Shown in pieces: positions 28,195-37,632 of a stretch of DNA of 64,000 nucleotides (position 1 is the stretch's first letter; each line of letters starts with the position of its first letter). A program made the position numbers and the translations under genes. This DNA comes from CAZMGV01 sp964565925 (GTDB lineage Bacteria; JAGRBM01; JAHCIT01), in assembly GCA_964565925.1 (NCBI GenBank), contig CAZMGV010000010.1, positions 84,596 to 148,595 of the forward strand, in the 5' to 3' direction. The notes beneath the pieces were generated by a model. That model searched no databases, was not told where the DNA came from, and saw only the letters and a program-made list of their open reading frames with translations.

Positions 28195-29124
28195 GTGCCC
28201 GAGCGTACTGCGCATGTGATCGCCATTGCCGGAGGCAAGGGCGGTATCGGAAAGAGTTTTGTCTCGGTTCATCTTTCCATCGCACTCGCGCGCCGTGGAC
28301 TGAAAACCGTACTGGTCGACTGCGACCTGGGCGGGTCGAACCTGCACACCTGCCTGGGCATCGAACCTCCGGCGGCATCGTTTCTGGACCTGCTGGACGG
28401 CGACCGGGGCCGGACGGCGTCGCAGGTGGTCGTCCTGACGCAGGAACCGAACCTGAAATTCGTGAGCGGGGCGAACGACCCGCTGCACGTTCCGATCATC
28501 AAGCCCGGCCAGCGGCGCCGCGCGATCGACCAGCTGGCGGAGATCGCCGGCGACGTCCTGATACTGGATATCGGGGCCGGAACGACCGGCGACCGGGTCG
28601 ACTTCTTCCTTCACGGGAATACCGGCATCACGCTGACCACGCCCGAGCCCACGGCCATTGAAAACGCCTACCGGTTCCTCAAGGCCGTCTTTTACCGTAA
28701 GCTGGCCCAGACGCCGATCAACGAGCGGGCCAAGCAGTACCTCTCGGAACTGCTTTACCGGACCGGGGCCAACCGCCTGCCGACACCGGTCCAGCTCCTT
28801 TCGACGCTCATGGAATACGACCCCCAGGGCGGTGCGACCCTTACGGAAAGCCTGAAAAGACTGAACCTGGAGCTGATCATCAACCAGATCCGGATCGAAT
28901 CCGACCGGGCCCTGGGAGCCGCCATGGCCAGTGCCAGCAAGCGGTATTTCGGTTTAACAGTTCACAACCTGGGTCAAATCCGTTATGATGACTTCGTTTG
29001 GCAAAGTCTTCGTAAGCGGACCCCCTTGTATGGCTTCCGGCCTGACGCTCCGGCGCTGGCCGATATCGAGGGAGTCGCTTCGCAGCTGGTGGCACGGATC
29101 GCGGAAAATCCGCAGCGTGGTTGA
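28195..29124 (+). CDS. MinD/ParA-family ATPase (FlhG/MinD-like)
   Basis: A 309-residue deviant-Walker ATPase: AIAGGKGGIGKSFVSVHLS at the N-terminus (KGGxGKS with signature Lys), the Asp of VDCDLGGSNLHTCLGI, and VLILDIGAGTTGDRVDFF as Walker B. There is no amphipathic MinD membrane helix at the C-terminus. GTG at 28195 is the start. The next gene codes for a J-like/HTH protein, a pairing known in deltaproteobacterial groups. It could place a polar structure or a regulator. No flagellar or division genes are near, so the partner is not decided. Confidence 0.85.
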   Translation: MPERTAHVIAIAGGKGGIGKSFVSVHLSIALARRGLKTVLVDCDLGGSNLHTCLGIEPPAASFLDLLDGDRGRTASQVVVLTQEPNLKFVSGANDPLHVPIIKPGQRRRAIDQLAEIAGDVLILDIGAGTTGDRVDFFLHGNTGITLTTPEPTAIENAYRFLKAVFYRKLAQTPINERAKQYLSELLYRTGANRLPTPVQLLSTLMEYDPQGGATLTESLKRLNLELIINQIRIESDRALGAAMASASKRYFGLTVHNLGQIRYDDFVWQSLRKRTPLYGFRPDAPALADIEGVASQLVARIAENPQRG

Positions 29125-29136
29125 GGGTGGCTCCGG

Positions 29137-30111
29137 GTGGAAATCGAGCAGCATCCGAATTTGTACGACGTACTCGAACTGACGCCTCAGGCGGGCAGGA
29201 GCGAGATCGTCGATGCGCTTCATCGGCTTCGCGCCATCTACGGCCCGGATTCCGACGCGTCTTACAGCCTCTTTTCGGCTGAAGACCGCTCCAAGATTCT
29301 CGCCGATCTCGACATGGCTGAATACCACCTGCTCGACACCGACCGCCGCACCCAGTACGACCGTGAAATCCTGGGAATAGGCGGAACCCGGCACGAACTG
29401 CCACCTCCGCCAGTCCCGATGCAGCAGCAGTTGCCCGTCCAGACCCAGGCTCCGGTCATGATGGAAGCGGCCGATCCGCTGCGAGTCCGCCAGCCGATCG
29501 GTTTCCGTCCACCCGAAATCGCACCGCAGCCGGTAGCGGCCCTTCAGGCCCAGCCCGTTCTCAATGCCGCGCCGATGGTGCCCTCCATGCCGCCGCCTGC
29601 CATGCCGGCCCCGGCTGTATCGGCACCCGCAGTCGCGGCCCCGCCGGTTCCGGAACCGGCGCCTGTGGTGGCAGCCCCGAGACCGCAGCAGCCCGTTGCC
29701 AGCACACCAGTGTTGCCGAAGCGGCCTCCGGTCACCCAGCTGGGATCGGCGGTCGCCCGACCGGTCTTTCCGGCCAAGGCTCCGCCTGTCACCGTTGCGG
29801 TGATACCGCCGGATCGCCCCCGGCCTGACCCGGCGGGCTTTTTCCAGGACCAGAGTGACTATACCGGCAAGAACCTGCGCCGTTACCGGGAAGCCGTAGG
29901 CTATACGCTTCGGGAAATCGCCGCGATCACCCGGGTTTCTCCGCAGCATCTTGAGAACATTGAACTGGACGACTTCGCCCATCTGCCAGCGCCGGTCTAT
30001 TTGAAGGGTTTTCTCAAGAGCTACTGCAAGGTGCTGGGCCTGAACCTGGTCACCGTCGTCGACGGCTACATGGAACACGTCCGGATCTTCCGCGAACTCA
30101 ATAACAAGTAA
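29137..30111 (+). CDS. J-like domain plus RodZ-type HTH protein
   Basis: A 324-residue protein. Residues 1-85 look like a divergent J domain (NLYDVLELTPQAGRSEIVDALHRLRAIY ... TDRRTQYDREILG) but no HPD motif is seen, so it probably does not stimulate DnaK. Residues ~95-235 are a Pro/Ala-rich linker. The C-terminal part is a helix-turn-helix of RodZ type (GKNLRRYREAVGYTLREIAAITRVSPQHLENIE, then LPAPVYLKGFLKSYCKVLGL). No transmembrane helix follows, unlike RodZ itself. GTG at 29137 is the start, 12 bases after the ATPase gene. Confidence 0.8.
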   Translation: MEIEQHPNLYDVLELTPQAGRSEIVDALHRLRAIYGPDSDASYSLFSAEDRSKILADLDMAEYHLLDTDRRTQYDREILGIGGTRHELPPPPVPMQQQLPVQTQAPVMMEAADPLRVRQPIGFRPPEIAPQPVAALQAQPVLNAAPMVPSMPPPAMPAPAVSAPAVAAPPVPEPAPVVAAPRPQQPVASTPVLPKRPPVTQLGSAVARPVFPAKAPPVTVAVIPPDRPRPDPAGFFQDQSDYTGKNLRRYREAVGYTLREIAAITRVSPQHLENIELDDFAHLPAPVYLKGFLKSYCKVLGLNLVTVVDGYMEHVRIFRELNNK

Positions 30112-30163
30112 TTTAAGCTCATCATTAACTGTGCGGTAAACGGGCAGTTATTCCGCTTCAGAG

Positions 30164-30193
30164 TTGACGGCCGCTCTAGAGTTCCGCAATACT
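30164..30193 (+). promoter_or_regulatory. Possible sigma70-type promoter
   Basis: TTGACG at 30164-30169 is followed after 18 bases by AATACT, lying 50-80 bases upstream of the small gene at 30243 in a 131-base gap. The -35 box is good but the -10 box is weak. Confidence 0.3.
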
Positions 30194-30242
30194 ATCAGTC
30201 AGTTAGGCATCTTCCGTTCCCACGGAAAGTCAGGTTCTGAAA

Positions 30243-30503
30243 GTGGCGCTTATCACCGATCCTCAAGCAGCGAGACGGCTCGCACGGGCAATTGTCTCGG
30301 ATGTCGAGCTCTATAACGGCGAAAAGATCAAGGCCGGGATTGAGCGTGATAATCTGTTTGACGCAATCAAGGACGAACTCGAAGAAGGACGGGCGCTTTT
30401 CAACGAGCGCGTCGATCCGTCCCAGCAGCCGTTTCAGTTCGACCTCGCGATTGTCGACGTGCTGCTCAAGCACAGCGCAAAGTACAAGTCGAAAATCTGG
30501 TGA
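30243..30503 (+). CDS. Small conserved hypothetical protein
   Basis: An 86-residue, highly charged and probably helical protein (LARAIVSDVELYNGEKIKAGIERDNLFDAIKDELEEGRALFNERV) with no membrane segment or signal. I have a general impression of similar short proteins in deltaproteobacterial genomes next to J/HTH-type genes but cannot name a family. GTG at 30243 is the likely start. It ends 56 bases before rluD. Confidence 0.65.
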   Translation: MALITDPQAARRLARAIVSDVELYNGEKIKAGIERDNLFDAIKDELEEGRALFNERVDPSQQPFQFDLAIVDVLLKHSAKYKSKIW

Positions 30504-30559
30504 CAGGCACAGGTTGCTGCCTGGCAGATCTGCCGGTTCGCGGGACCGGGAGCTGATTT

Positions 30560-31501
30560 GTGAAGACGTGGATCGTCCCGGACGACGGAAAACTCACCAG
30601 GCTGGACAGGTTTCTACACGGGGCCGGGGCCGCAAGTTCCCGCGAACGCGTGCAGAAGCTGATCGAGGCGGGATACGTCCGGGTCGGCGAGGAAACGGTC
30701 CGCAAGGTGTCCCGGCTCCTGAAACCGGGAGAAAACGTCAGCGCGGAACCGCAGGCCGAGACAGCCCCGGAAACGGTGGCGCCGGTCGCCGGACCGCTGG
30801 AAGTGGTTTTTGAGGACAGGCATTTGATCGTGATCAACAAACCCAGAGGTGTCGTCATGCACCCAGGGGCGGGAACCCGGAACCCCACGCTCGTGGAGCA
30901 CGTGCTCGCGCACACGAAGCTGTCTCCGCTGGGCGCGCCGCTGCGCCCGGGAATCGTTCACCGGATCGACAAGGACACCTCCGGTCTCGTCGTGCTTGCC
31001 AAGACGGAGCCCGTGCATCAGTCGCTTGCCAAGCTCTTCTCCAGCCACGACATCGTGCGGATTTACGACGGACTCGTCTGGGGGCAGGTGAAGGCCGCGT
31101 CCGGTACGATTGAAACCCGGATCGGCCGCCACGCCACCGTGCGAACCCGGTTCGCGTCGGTCAAGACAGGCGGCAAGCGGGCGGTCACGCACTGGAAACG
31201 CACAAGCGTCAACGGACCGCTCAGTCACCTCAGGTTCAAGCTGGAAACCGGCCGTACGCACCAGATTCGCGTGCATTCGGCCGAAATGGGACACCCGCTG
31301 GTCGGGGATCCCGTATATGGACGCCGGAAACCGCCTTTGGGACTGCCAGAAGGCCTTCAGAAGGCTATTTCAGCGCTTCCTGGCCAGGCTCTTCACGCCG
31401 GTGTGCTAGGGTTTGTCCATCCGGTGACGAAACGGAAGCTCAGGTTCGAGGCTCCCATGCCGGCGGACATGACGGAGGTGTTGAACAGTGCCGGAATCTG
31501 A
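30560..31501 (+). CDS. rluD: RluD-type 23S rRNA pseudouridine synthase
   Basis: A 313-residue RluA-family enzyme. The S4 RNA-binding domain spans about residues 12-75 (KLTRLDRFLHGAGAASSRERVQKLIEAGYVRVG). The catalytic domain has VVFEDRHLIVINKPRGVVMHPG, the key HRIDKDTSGLVVLAK (catalytic Asp) and ETGRTHQIRVHSAEMGHPLVGDPVYG. The S4 domain and the length fit RluD, which modifies helix 69 of 23S rRNA. It overlaps pgeF by 14 bases, a linkage seen widely. Confidence 0.9.
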   Translation: MKTWIVPDDGKLTRLDRFLHGAGAASSRERVQKLIEAGYVRVGEETVRKVSRLLKPGENVSAEPQAETAPETVAPVAGPLEVVFEDRHLIVINKPRGVVMHPGAGTRNPTLVEHVLAHTKLSPLGAPLRPGIVHRIDKDTSGLVVLAKTEPVHQSLAKLFSSHDIVRIYDGLVWGQVKAASGTIETRIGRHATVRTRFASVKTGGKRAVTHWKRTSVNGPLSHLRFKLETGRTHQIRVHSAEMGHPLVGDPVYGRRKPPLGLPEGLQKAISALPGQALHAGVLGFVHPVTKRKLRFEAPMPADMTEVLNSAGI

Positions 31502-32312
31502 ACTGACACGGATAGGTTCGTACAAGGTTGCGACCTCTCCCATACTGGAGCGCGCCGAAGGGCTCGTTCACGGATTCGGCACGAAGAAACAGGCCGGCAC
31601 CAAGAGCCGTTCTGTCGCCAACTTTGCCGCGCCGTTCACCGCCCAGAATACGCTCGACCCGAAGTCGTCGGTCGCCGAACTCACCAAAGAGGCCGGCTTC
31701 CAGCTCAAGAACGTCCTGTTCCCGAAACAGGTCCACGGCAACCGTATCATCGTTCTCGAACAGCATCCGGCGGATCCGGAAGAGATCCGCCACTCGGAAG
31801 CCGACGCCATCATCACCAACGTGCCGGGCCTGCTGATCGGTGTGATGTCGGCCGACTGTCTGCCGATCCTCATTCACGACCCGCAGCGCAAGGTCATCGC
31901 GGCGATACACGCCGGATGGCGCGGCACGCTGAACCAGATCGCCCGCCGCACGGTGGAGATTCTCATCAAGGATTTCCGGTGCGAGCCGGGCAATCTTCTG
32001 GTGTCGCTGGGGCCGGCCATTTCCGGCCAGTCCTTTGAAGTGGACGAGCCGCTGCTCAACCAGTTCCGCCAGACCTTCGAATACTGGAGCCGCTACGCGC
32101 GTCCACAGCGCCAGGCGAAGTGGCTTATCGATTTCCGCATGATCAACGCCCACATGCTGGCGCTCATGGGAATCGAAGAGCGCAACTTCTGGGTCTCCAA
32201 CCACTGCACCTTTATCGAGAAGGATATGTACTGGAGTTACCGGCGGGACGGCGAGCAGGCCGGCCGGATGTTCAATTTTATCGGGATGAAGGCGAGCCGT
32301 TCCCGCTCCTGA
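31488..32312 (+). CDS. pgeF: PgeF/YfiH-type purine nucleoside phosphorylase (formerly polyphenol oxidase)
   Basis: A 274-residue YfiH/LACC1-family protein. The metal and catalytic residues are visible in FPKQVHGNRI, the SADCLPILI Cys, and AAIHAGWRGTLNQIA. Members cleave purine nucleosides and have been linked to editing of peptidoglycan precursors. The start is GTG within the rluD stop region, so translation is coupled. It is the last gene before the rho leader. Confidence 0.92.
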   Translation: MPESELTRIGSYKVATSPILERAEGLVHGFGTKKQAGTKSRSVANFAAPFTAQNTLDPKSSVAELTKEAGFQLKNVLFPKQVHGNRIIVLEQHPADPEEIRHSEADAIITNVPGLLIGVMSADCLPILIHDPQRKVIAAIHAGWRGTLNQIARRTVEILIKDFRCEPGNLLVSLGPAISGQSFEVDEPLLNQFRQTFEYWSRYARPQRQAKWLIDFRMINAHMLALMGIEERNFWVSNHCTFIEKDMYWSYRRDGEQAGRMFNFIGMKASRSRS

Positions 32313-32320
32313 CCCCGCTC

Positions 32321-32349
32321 TTGACATGGAGCGGCATGATTAGTATTAA
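32321..32349 (+). promoter_or_regulatory. Strong sigma70-type promoter for rho
   Basis: A perfect -35 TTGACA at 32321-32326 and -10 TATTAA at 32344-32349 with an exact 17-base spacer. It lies 10 bases after the pgeF stop and points to rho, implying a 5' leader of about 415 bases. Confidence 0.7.
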
Positions 32350-32772
32350 AGGGGCCACTGAGGGACTAACCGGGAGCAAAACCGGATTTGACCCCGGTCT
32401 CCCGCCTGATCATCATTAACGACAAGTAATGAAGTTGCGGGTTCTGGCGGGAACAGAACCAATCCAGTTCAAAGCGGTCTCGGACGGTCATTAAGACCCA
32501 GGATTAACGAGGAGTAGGGTAAGCGGGCTTACCCGTCCGGCCGCCACAAGTGTCCATCAAGGGACACGCACTTCGACTACCTTCCAGAATTTCGGTCCGG
32601 AATGATCTCATAACGACGCTCCTCCGGGCTCACAATCCAGACAAAATCCAATACAGATCAAATAAACGCCAAGAAACGTTCGGATTCCGTGTGCAGGACA
32701 AAAGGGTTCTGCAGGGCGGAACCGGCCAGCCGATGAAACGACAAGTCCGATTACGGGGACGGAAGTACAGCG
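32350..32772 (+). other. Long untranslated leader of rho
   Basis: There is no convincing gene between the promoter and the rho ATG. The stretch is comparatively AC-rich and low in G in its second half (for example around 32630-32670), which fits a Rho-loading (rut-like) leader, and E. coli rho is autoregulated by such a leader. A short open frame inside (32550-32780) has no codon bias or binding site and overlaps rho. Confidence 0.5.
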
Positions 32773-34224
<1,452 letters not shown>

Positions 34225-34259
34225 AGGGCCAGGCCCCGACCGGGGACGAGCTTGAAGAA

Positions 34260-34285
34260 GGGTGCATTTCTGATGCGCCCTTTTT
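34260..34285 (+). terminator. Intrinsic terminator of rho
   Basis: GGGTGCAT and ATGCGCCC form an 8-bp stem (one G-T pair) with loop TTCTG, followed at once by TTTTT. It begins 35 bases after the rho stop. Confidence 0.85.
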
Positions 34286-34337
34286 CATGCCCCGGATTCG
34301 TGGAATCCCTCGTCGTTGCTGGGTTTGGCGCTATTTC

Positions 34338-34356
34338 ATATTATTTGACATAATAT
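34338..34356. repeat. AT-rich palindrome next to the prophage boundary
   Basis: ATATTAT and ATAATAT flank the loop TTGAC in the 200-base gap between the rho terminator and the integrase stop, a distinctly AT-rich spot in GC-rich surroundings. The loop and right arm include a TTGACA. It could belong to the attachment site or to a promoter; no second copy is visible in the window. Confidence 0.35.
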
Positions 34357-34485
34357 AAATTGGTTGTAATTCGGGGTGCTTTTAAAACCCACTTCCGGAC
34401 GCTGTTTATACAGGCTGGAGCGGGTTTTGTTCCCCTGACGGGCGGGTTCGGACCCCCCGACCTTGCCAAAAAACTGTCTCCCCTG

Positions 34486-35952
34486 TCAAATGTTTTTTTT
34501 GGAATAGCCCGCAACTCCGCGCCGGGCGCGGTCCAGATTTTTTTTCGGGGGCGCGCCGGGCAGTATCGGTTCGCGGTGAATCCGGTGGAGAAACCGCCCC
34601 GCAGCCTTTCGGAACTCCGCCGCGTCCTCCTCCAGCCGGGGCTTGCGATCGAGCAGTTCCACCGTCACCGCCTCTTCCGCGTCCCCGGTCGCCTGGCTGT
34701 TCGACGCGAGCAACCGGGTCCGGGCGCCGTCGATATACCGCACCGATTCGCGGATCCGGTGGCGCGACACCTGCGTGTAAATCTGGGTGCTGGCAATGGA
34801 CTCGTGCCCGAGGATCGTCTTGATGACCATCAGGTCGAGCCCCTGCTCCAGCAGATCGGTGGCCATCGTGTGCCGGAGCATGTGCGGCGTCACCCTGAAG
34901 CGCAGGCCCGCCCGGCGTGACATCTCCACGACCATCTTCCCGATCGATCCCACCGAGAACCGGGTCCCGCGTTCGGAGTAAAACAGCGGCGCCGTGGGGT
35001 CCGGCTGCCGGCGGAACTGCAGCCGGTCCAGTTCGTAGGCTTTCCAGGCGGCGAGAAAATACGCCCCCACCGGAATCAGCCGGTCCTTGTCGCCCTTGCC
35101 GTGCCGGATATGCAGCGTCCCGTTGCGCGGGTCGAGGTCGCCCTCGTCCAGCCCCGCCAGTTCCGACACCCGGGGGCCGCAGGCGAAAAACAGCTCCAGG
35201 ATAGCGCGGTCGCGCCGGCCGGCAGGGGTCGCCGCATCCGGGGCGGCGAGCAGCCGCGCCGAGCTTTCCGGGTCCAGCGCCCGGGGGAGCGGCTTGCCCG
35301 CCTTGGGCGATTCGATCCGCCCCATCGGGTCTTCCCGGATCAGGCCCTCCAGCCGGAGCCACCGGAAGAAACTCCGGAGCAGCGAGATCTCCTGGCGCCG
35401 GGTGTTCACCGACAGCCCCCGGTCGTACCGCTGCGCGATATAGAGCCTGAGGTCGCCCACGGTCAGCAGGTTGACATCACCCAGCGCCGGGCGGCACTCG
35501 TGCCGCACGAAGCCGCCGAACCGGTCGAGCGCCAGCCCGGCGCTGTGCGCCGTCCGTTTGCTTTTGCCCGACAGGCGCAGCGACTCGCCGTAGAGGCGGC
35601 GGGCGATCTCCCAGGGCAGCGGCGGATATTGTTTGGCTTCCATGGAGTAGAACGGTGCAATTTCGCTCCCGTTCGCTCCGGTTGGTCCGAATGTCCGATA
35701 AAGGCAAAGATTACGGACTTTTGGAATTGGTTGCAGTTCTTTAATGGGGGTGCCGTAAATCGCCCGATGTTCGGATTCCGAACACGCCGGGCCGCAAGGA
35801 TTGCGCTTTTCGGGGGGCTGAATTTGGGCCAGAATTTGCGATAATGTTTCGGCGACGAGGGCTTTTTCCCGGGCGGTCAGCCCCTCCGGTTCAGCATCGC
35901 ACGGAACGCCATCTGAAACGGCGTCCGGCAGGTCCGGGCCCCTCCGGTCCAC
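34486..35952 (-). CDS. Tyrosine-type phage integrase
   Basis: An up to 488-residue site-specific recombinase. It has an N-terminal SAM-like DNA-binding domain (SAGLALDRFGGFV ... NTRRQEISLLRSFFRWLRLEGL). The catalytic residues are Arg in FACGPRVSELAGL, Lys in HGKGDKDRLIPV, HxxR in TPHMLRHTMATDLL, His in ILGHESIAST, and Tyr in QIYTQVSRHR. The start is uncertain: GTG at 35952 would add about 100 residues of unknown nature before ATG 35643 (MEAKQYPPLPW). The C-terminus beyond the Tyr is unusually long (about 85 residues) and contains two A8 tracts. It is adjacent to rho and probably integrates and excises the prophage. Confidence 0.9.
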   Translation of the reverse strand: MDRRGPDLPDAVSDGVPCDAEPEGLTAREKALVAETLSQILAQIQPPEKRNPCGPACSESEHRAIYGTPIKELQPIPKVRNLCLYRTFGPTGANGSEIAPFYSMEAKQYPPLPWEIARRLYGESLRLSGKSKRTAHSAGLALDRFGGFVRHECRPALGDVNLLTVGDLRLYIAQRYDRGLSVNTRRQEISLLRSFFRWLRLEGLIREDPMGRIESPKAGKPLPRALDPESSARLLAAPDAATPAGRRDRAILELFFACGPRVSELAGLDEGDLDPRNGTLHIRHGKGDKDRLIPVGAYFLAAWKAYELDRLQFRRQPDPTAPLFYSERGTRFSVGSIGKMVVEMSRRAGLRFRVTPHMLRHTMATDLLEQGLDLMVIKTILGHESIASTQIYTQVSRHRIRESVRYIDGARTRLLASNSQATGDAEEAVTVELLDRKPRLEEDAAEFRKAAGRFLHRIHREPILPGAPPKKNLDRARRGVAGYSKKNI

Positions 35953-36031
35953 ACCGCTCCCCTAACCCCGATAGATCAACGAACCGGTATCCTATAACGG
36001 CCGCCGGAAACCGCAACTATTATTCTTCTTG

Positions 36032-36056
36032 CTTTACAACCGTTCTGGTTGTAAAG
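36032..36056. promoter_or_regulatory. Perfect palindromic operator upstream of HTH gene
   Basis: CTTTACAACC and GGTTGTAAAG form perfect 10-base arms around a 5-base centre (GTTCT). It ends 9 bases before the start codon of the HTH gene, and lies between it and the divergent integrase. This is a probable binding site for the HTH protein itself. Confidence 0.6.
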
Positions 36057-36065
36057 TGAACACAA

Positions 36066-36356
36066 ATGGAACGGGCGAAAACAAAAAAAGCGCATGGTAA
36101 ACGGAAACGGGTGGAAACCTCCGCCCGCTTCGGCCGTTCCGTCAAGGCCCGTGAACTGCTCGCCCGGCTCCGGCCGCTCGATCCCGACGTCCTGCGGGAC
36201 GCCCGCGACTGGCTCCGGCTGTCGCAGGACGAGCTGGCCGAAAGGCTGGGGACCGACCAGCAGTCGGTGAGCCGCTGGGAGACCGGCCTGCGGATGCCGT
36301 CAAAGTCGTTCCGGGAAAAATATATCCGGCTGATCGAGAAGGAGCTGTCGAAGTGA
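36066..36356 (+). CDS. XRE-type HTH regulator
   Basis: A 96-residue protein. The first 40 residues are Lys/Arg-rich (KTKKAHGKRKRVETSARFGRSVKA). The C-terminal half is a helix-turn-helix of XRE/Cro type (LDPDVLRDARDWLRLSQDELAERLGTDQQSVSRWETGLRMP). It is the first gene of the plus-strand cluster and divergent from the integrase, so it may be a lysogeny or excision control protein. No clear Shine-Dalgarno is seen, and the operator is so close that binding would block translation initiation DNA directly. Confidence 0.8.
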   Translation: MERAKTKKAHGKRKRVETSARFGRSVKARELLARLRPLDPDVLRDARDWLRLSQDELAERLGTDQQSVSRWETGLRMPSKSFREKYIRLIEKELSK

Positions 36357-36517
36357 AAAAAATTATCTACGCGGTCTGGTTTCTGGGCGGTGTGCAGGAG
36401 TTCTCCGCCCGTGACGCCGCCGAAGCGTTCGTCGACTATCTGGCAAAACGCGGGGTCGCCTCTGAAATGGGCCCCGTGATCGAGCAGGTGGCGGGAGGTG
36501 TTTCGTGCGCGGTCTGA
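36353..36517 (+). CDS. Small hypothetical phage protein
   Basis: A 54-residue protein starting at a GTG that overlaps the previous stop (GTGA). It begins MKKIIYAVWFLGGVQEFSARDAAEAFVDYLAKRGV and is soluble. Its own stop TGA overlaps an internal ATG of the next gene. The tight overlaps on both sides support translation. No family is recognised. Confidence 0.5.
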   Translation: MKKIIYAVWFLGGVQEFSARDAAEAFVDYLAKRGVASEMGPVIEQVAGGVSCAV

Positions 36518-36747
36518 TGCTGGTCCTGTTGACAAGCGCCAGCGTCCCGCTGGCTGGCTGCGCCGCGTTCCAGAAGGCGGGCGCGGATTTCGTGCAGGCC
36601 GAGAAGGACGGCTGGGACGACCTCAAGTGCCAGCGCACCCCCGGCTGCGCGCCGCCGGCGCGGGTTCCGCGCGCGAACCGGGGACCGGTCAGGCCTTACG
36701 AGAACCCGCCGCCCCGGCCTGATTACGGGCCCGATTCTCGGAGGTGA
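36505..36747 (+). CDS. Small phage lipoprotein (possible Rz1-like)
   Basis: An 80-residue protein with a lipoprotein signal (LMLVLLTSASVPLAGC, lipobox LAGC) and a Pro/Arg-rich mature part (PPARVPRANRGPVRPYENPPPRP). Such short proline-rich outer-membrane lipoproteins include the spanin Rz1, but here it is far from the endolysin and on the other strand. GTG 36505 is supported by GGAGG 7 bases upstream; ATG 36517 is an alternative. Confidence 0.55.
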   Translation: MRGLMLVLLTSASVPLAGCAAFQKAGADFVQAEKDGWDDLKCQRTPGCAPPARVPRANRGPVRPYENPPPRPDYGPDSRR

Positions 36748-36748
36748 A

Positions 36749-37006
36749 ATGAAGAAACCGAACGAAGGCTTTCGGGAATTCATATTGGCGACCTGCAGAG
36801 CCATGCCGCCAATGTCCGACCAGATAATTTCCGCCCGGATTTTTTATCCTGCCTTCATCGGCGAGCCTTGGATGCCGCCACTTCTGCCCGACATTGCCGA
36901 CATTCATGAAGCACTGCGGCGGTGCGCGGTTGGCCTCGGCGCGGGATTCAATATCGATCACAGAAAACTGGATACTCCTGAGGTCATTATCAGGAGGCTT
37001 TTTTGA
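36749..37006 (+). CDS. Hypothetical phage protein
   Basis: An 85-residue protein with an excellent GGAGGTGAA before its ATG. No motif or membrane helix is clear (ATCRAMPPMSDQIISARIFYPAF, Pro-rich centre). It overlaps the following gene by 4 bases. Composition is a little more AT-rich than its neighbours. Confidence 0.5.
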   Translation: MKKPNEGFREFILATCRAMPPMSDQIISARIFYPAFIGEPWMPPLLPDIADIHEALRRCAVGLGAGFNIDHRKLDTPEVIIRRLF

Positions 37007-37632
37007 TCTTCCCGCTGCTCCTGCTGCTCGCTAGTCCTGCCACCAGTCCGGCCACCGGTGCCGGGCCCGAGGCGAGGATACGCGGCCCGGTGGCTGCAGA
37101 CGCCAAGCCCCCGGCGCTGAAATCAAAGGCCCCCGTCACCGTCCAGTGCCACGTCCGCTACGTCTATGACGGCGACACGTTCGAGGCCGACTGCCACGAC
37201 CCGGTGACCGACCTGATTGTCCGGCGCAAGATCCGGCTCGATTCCGTCGACGCGCCCGAGACCCCCCACGGCGAGCCGGACTCGGACAGTTACCGTCCCG
37301 GCCAGCCGTTCGGGGAGGCGGCCCGGGGGTTCGTGAAAGACCTCATCCTGGACCGGCGAGTGAATGTGACGATCAGCAAGACCGACAAATACGACCGCCA
37401 GATCGGGAGCGTGGTCCTGCCCGACAAGTCCGATTTAGGCGCCAGGCTCGTCGGAGCCGGGCTGGCGTGGCGTTACAAATGGTTCTGCCGGACCAGCGCG
37501 GAAGGGGCGGACGAGGCGGCGCGGTGCGACGCGCTGGCCGCCCTTGAAACCGCCGCCCGTACAAACAAAACCGGCCTCTGGAGCGAGGCCGATCCCGTCG
37601 AGCCCTGCCGCTTCCGCGGCTCGTGCAAGTAG
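37003..37632 (+). CDS. Secreted thermonuclease (SNase-like)
   Basis: A 209-residue protein with a signal peptide (MIFPLLLLLASPATSPATGAG) and an SNase domain: RYVYDGDTFEADC, IRLDSVDAPETPHG and the loop with KTDKYDRQIGSVVLPD. The motif Asp in the RLDSVDAPE and the paired Arg fit the calcium-dependent catalytic site. It starts at TTG overlapping the previous stop by 4 bases. A secreted nuclease in a prophage may degrade competing DNA or recycle nucleotides; this is inference. Confidence 0.85.
   Translation: MIFPLLLLLASPATSPATGAGPEARIRGPVAADAKPPALKSKAPVTVQCHVRYVYDGDTFEADCHDPVTDLIVRRKIRLDSVDAPETPHGEPDSDSYRPGQPFGEAARGFVKDLILDRRVNVTISKTDKYDRQIGSVVLPDKSDLGARLVGAGLAWRYKWFCRTSAEGADEAARCDALAALETAARTNKTGLWSEADPVEPCRFRGSCK

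Noticed and set aside
34426..34475. C- and G-rich stretch after the integrase as another hairpin repeat copy
   Set aside because: It has TTCCCC-TGACGGG and CCCCCC but no paired stem, so the match is too weak.
34406..35362. Alternative minus-strand frame over the integrase C-terminus
   Set aside because: It could be joined by slippage at the A8 tracts, but its residues are low-complexity and no integrase feature continues in it.
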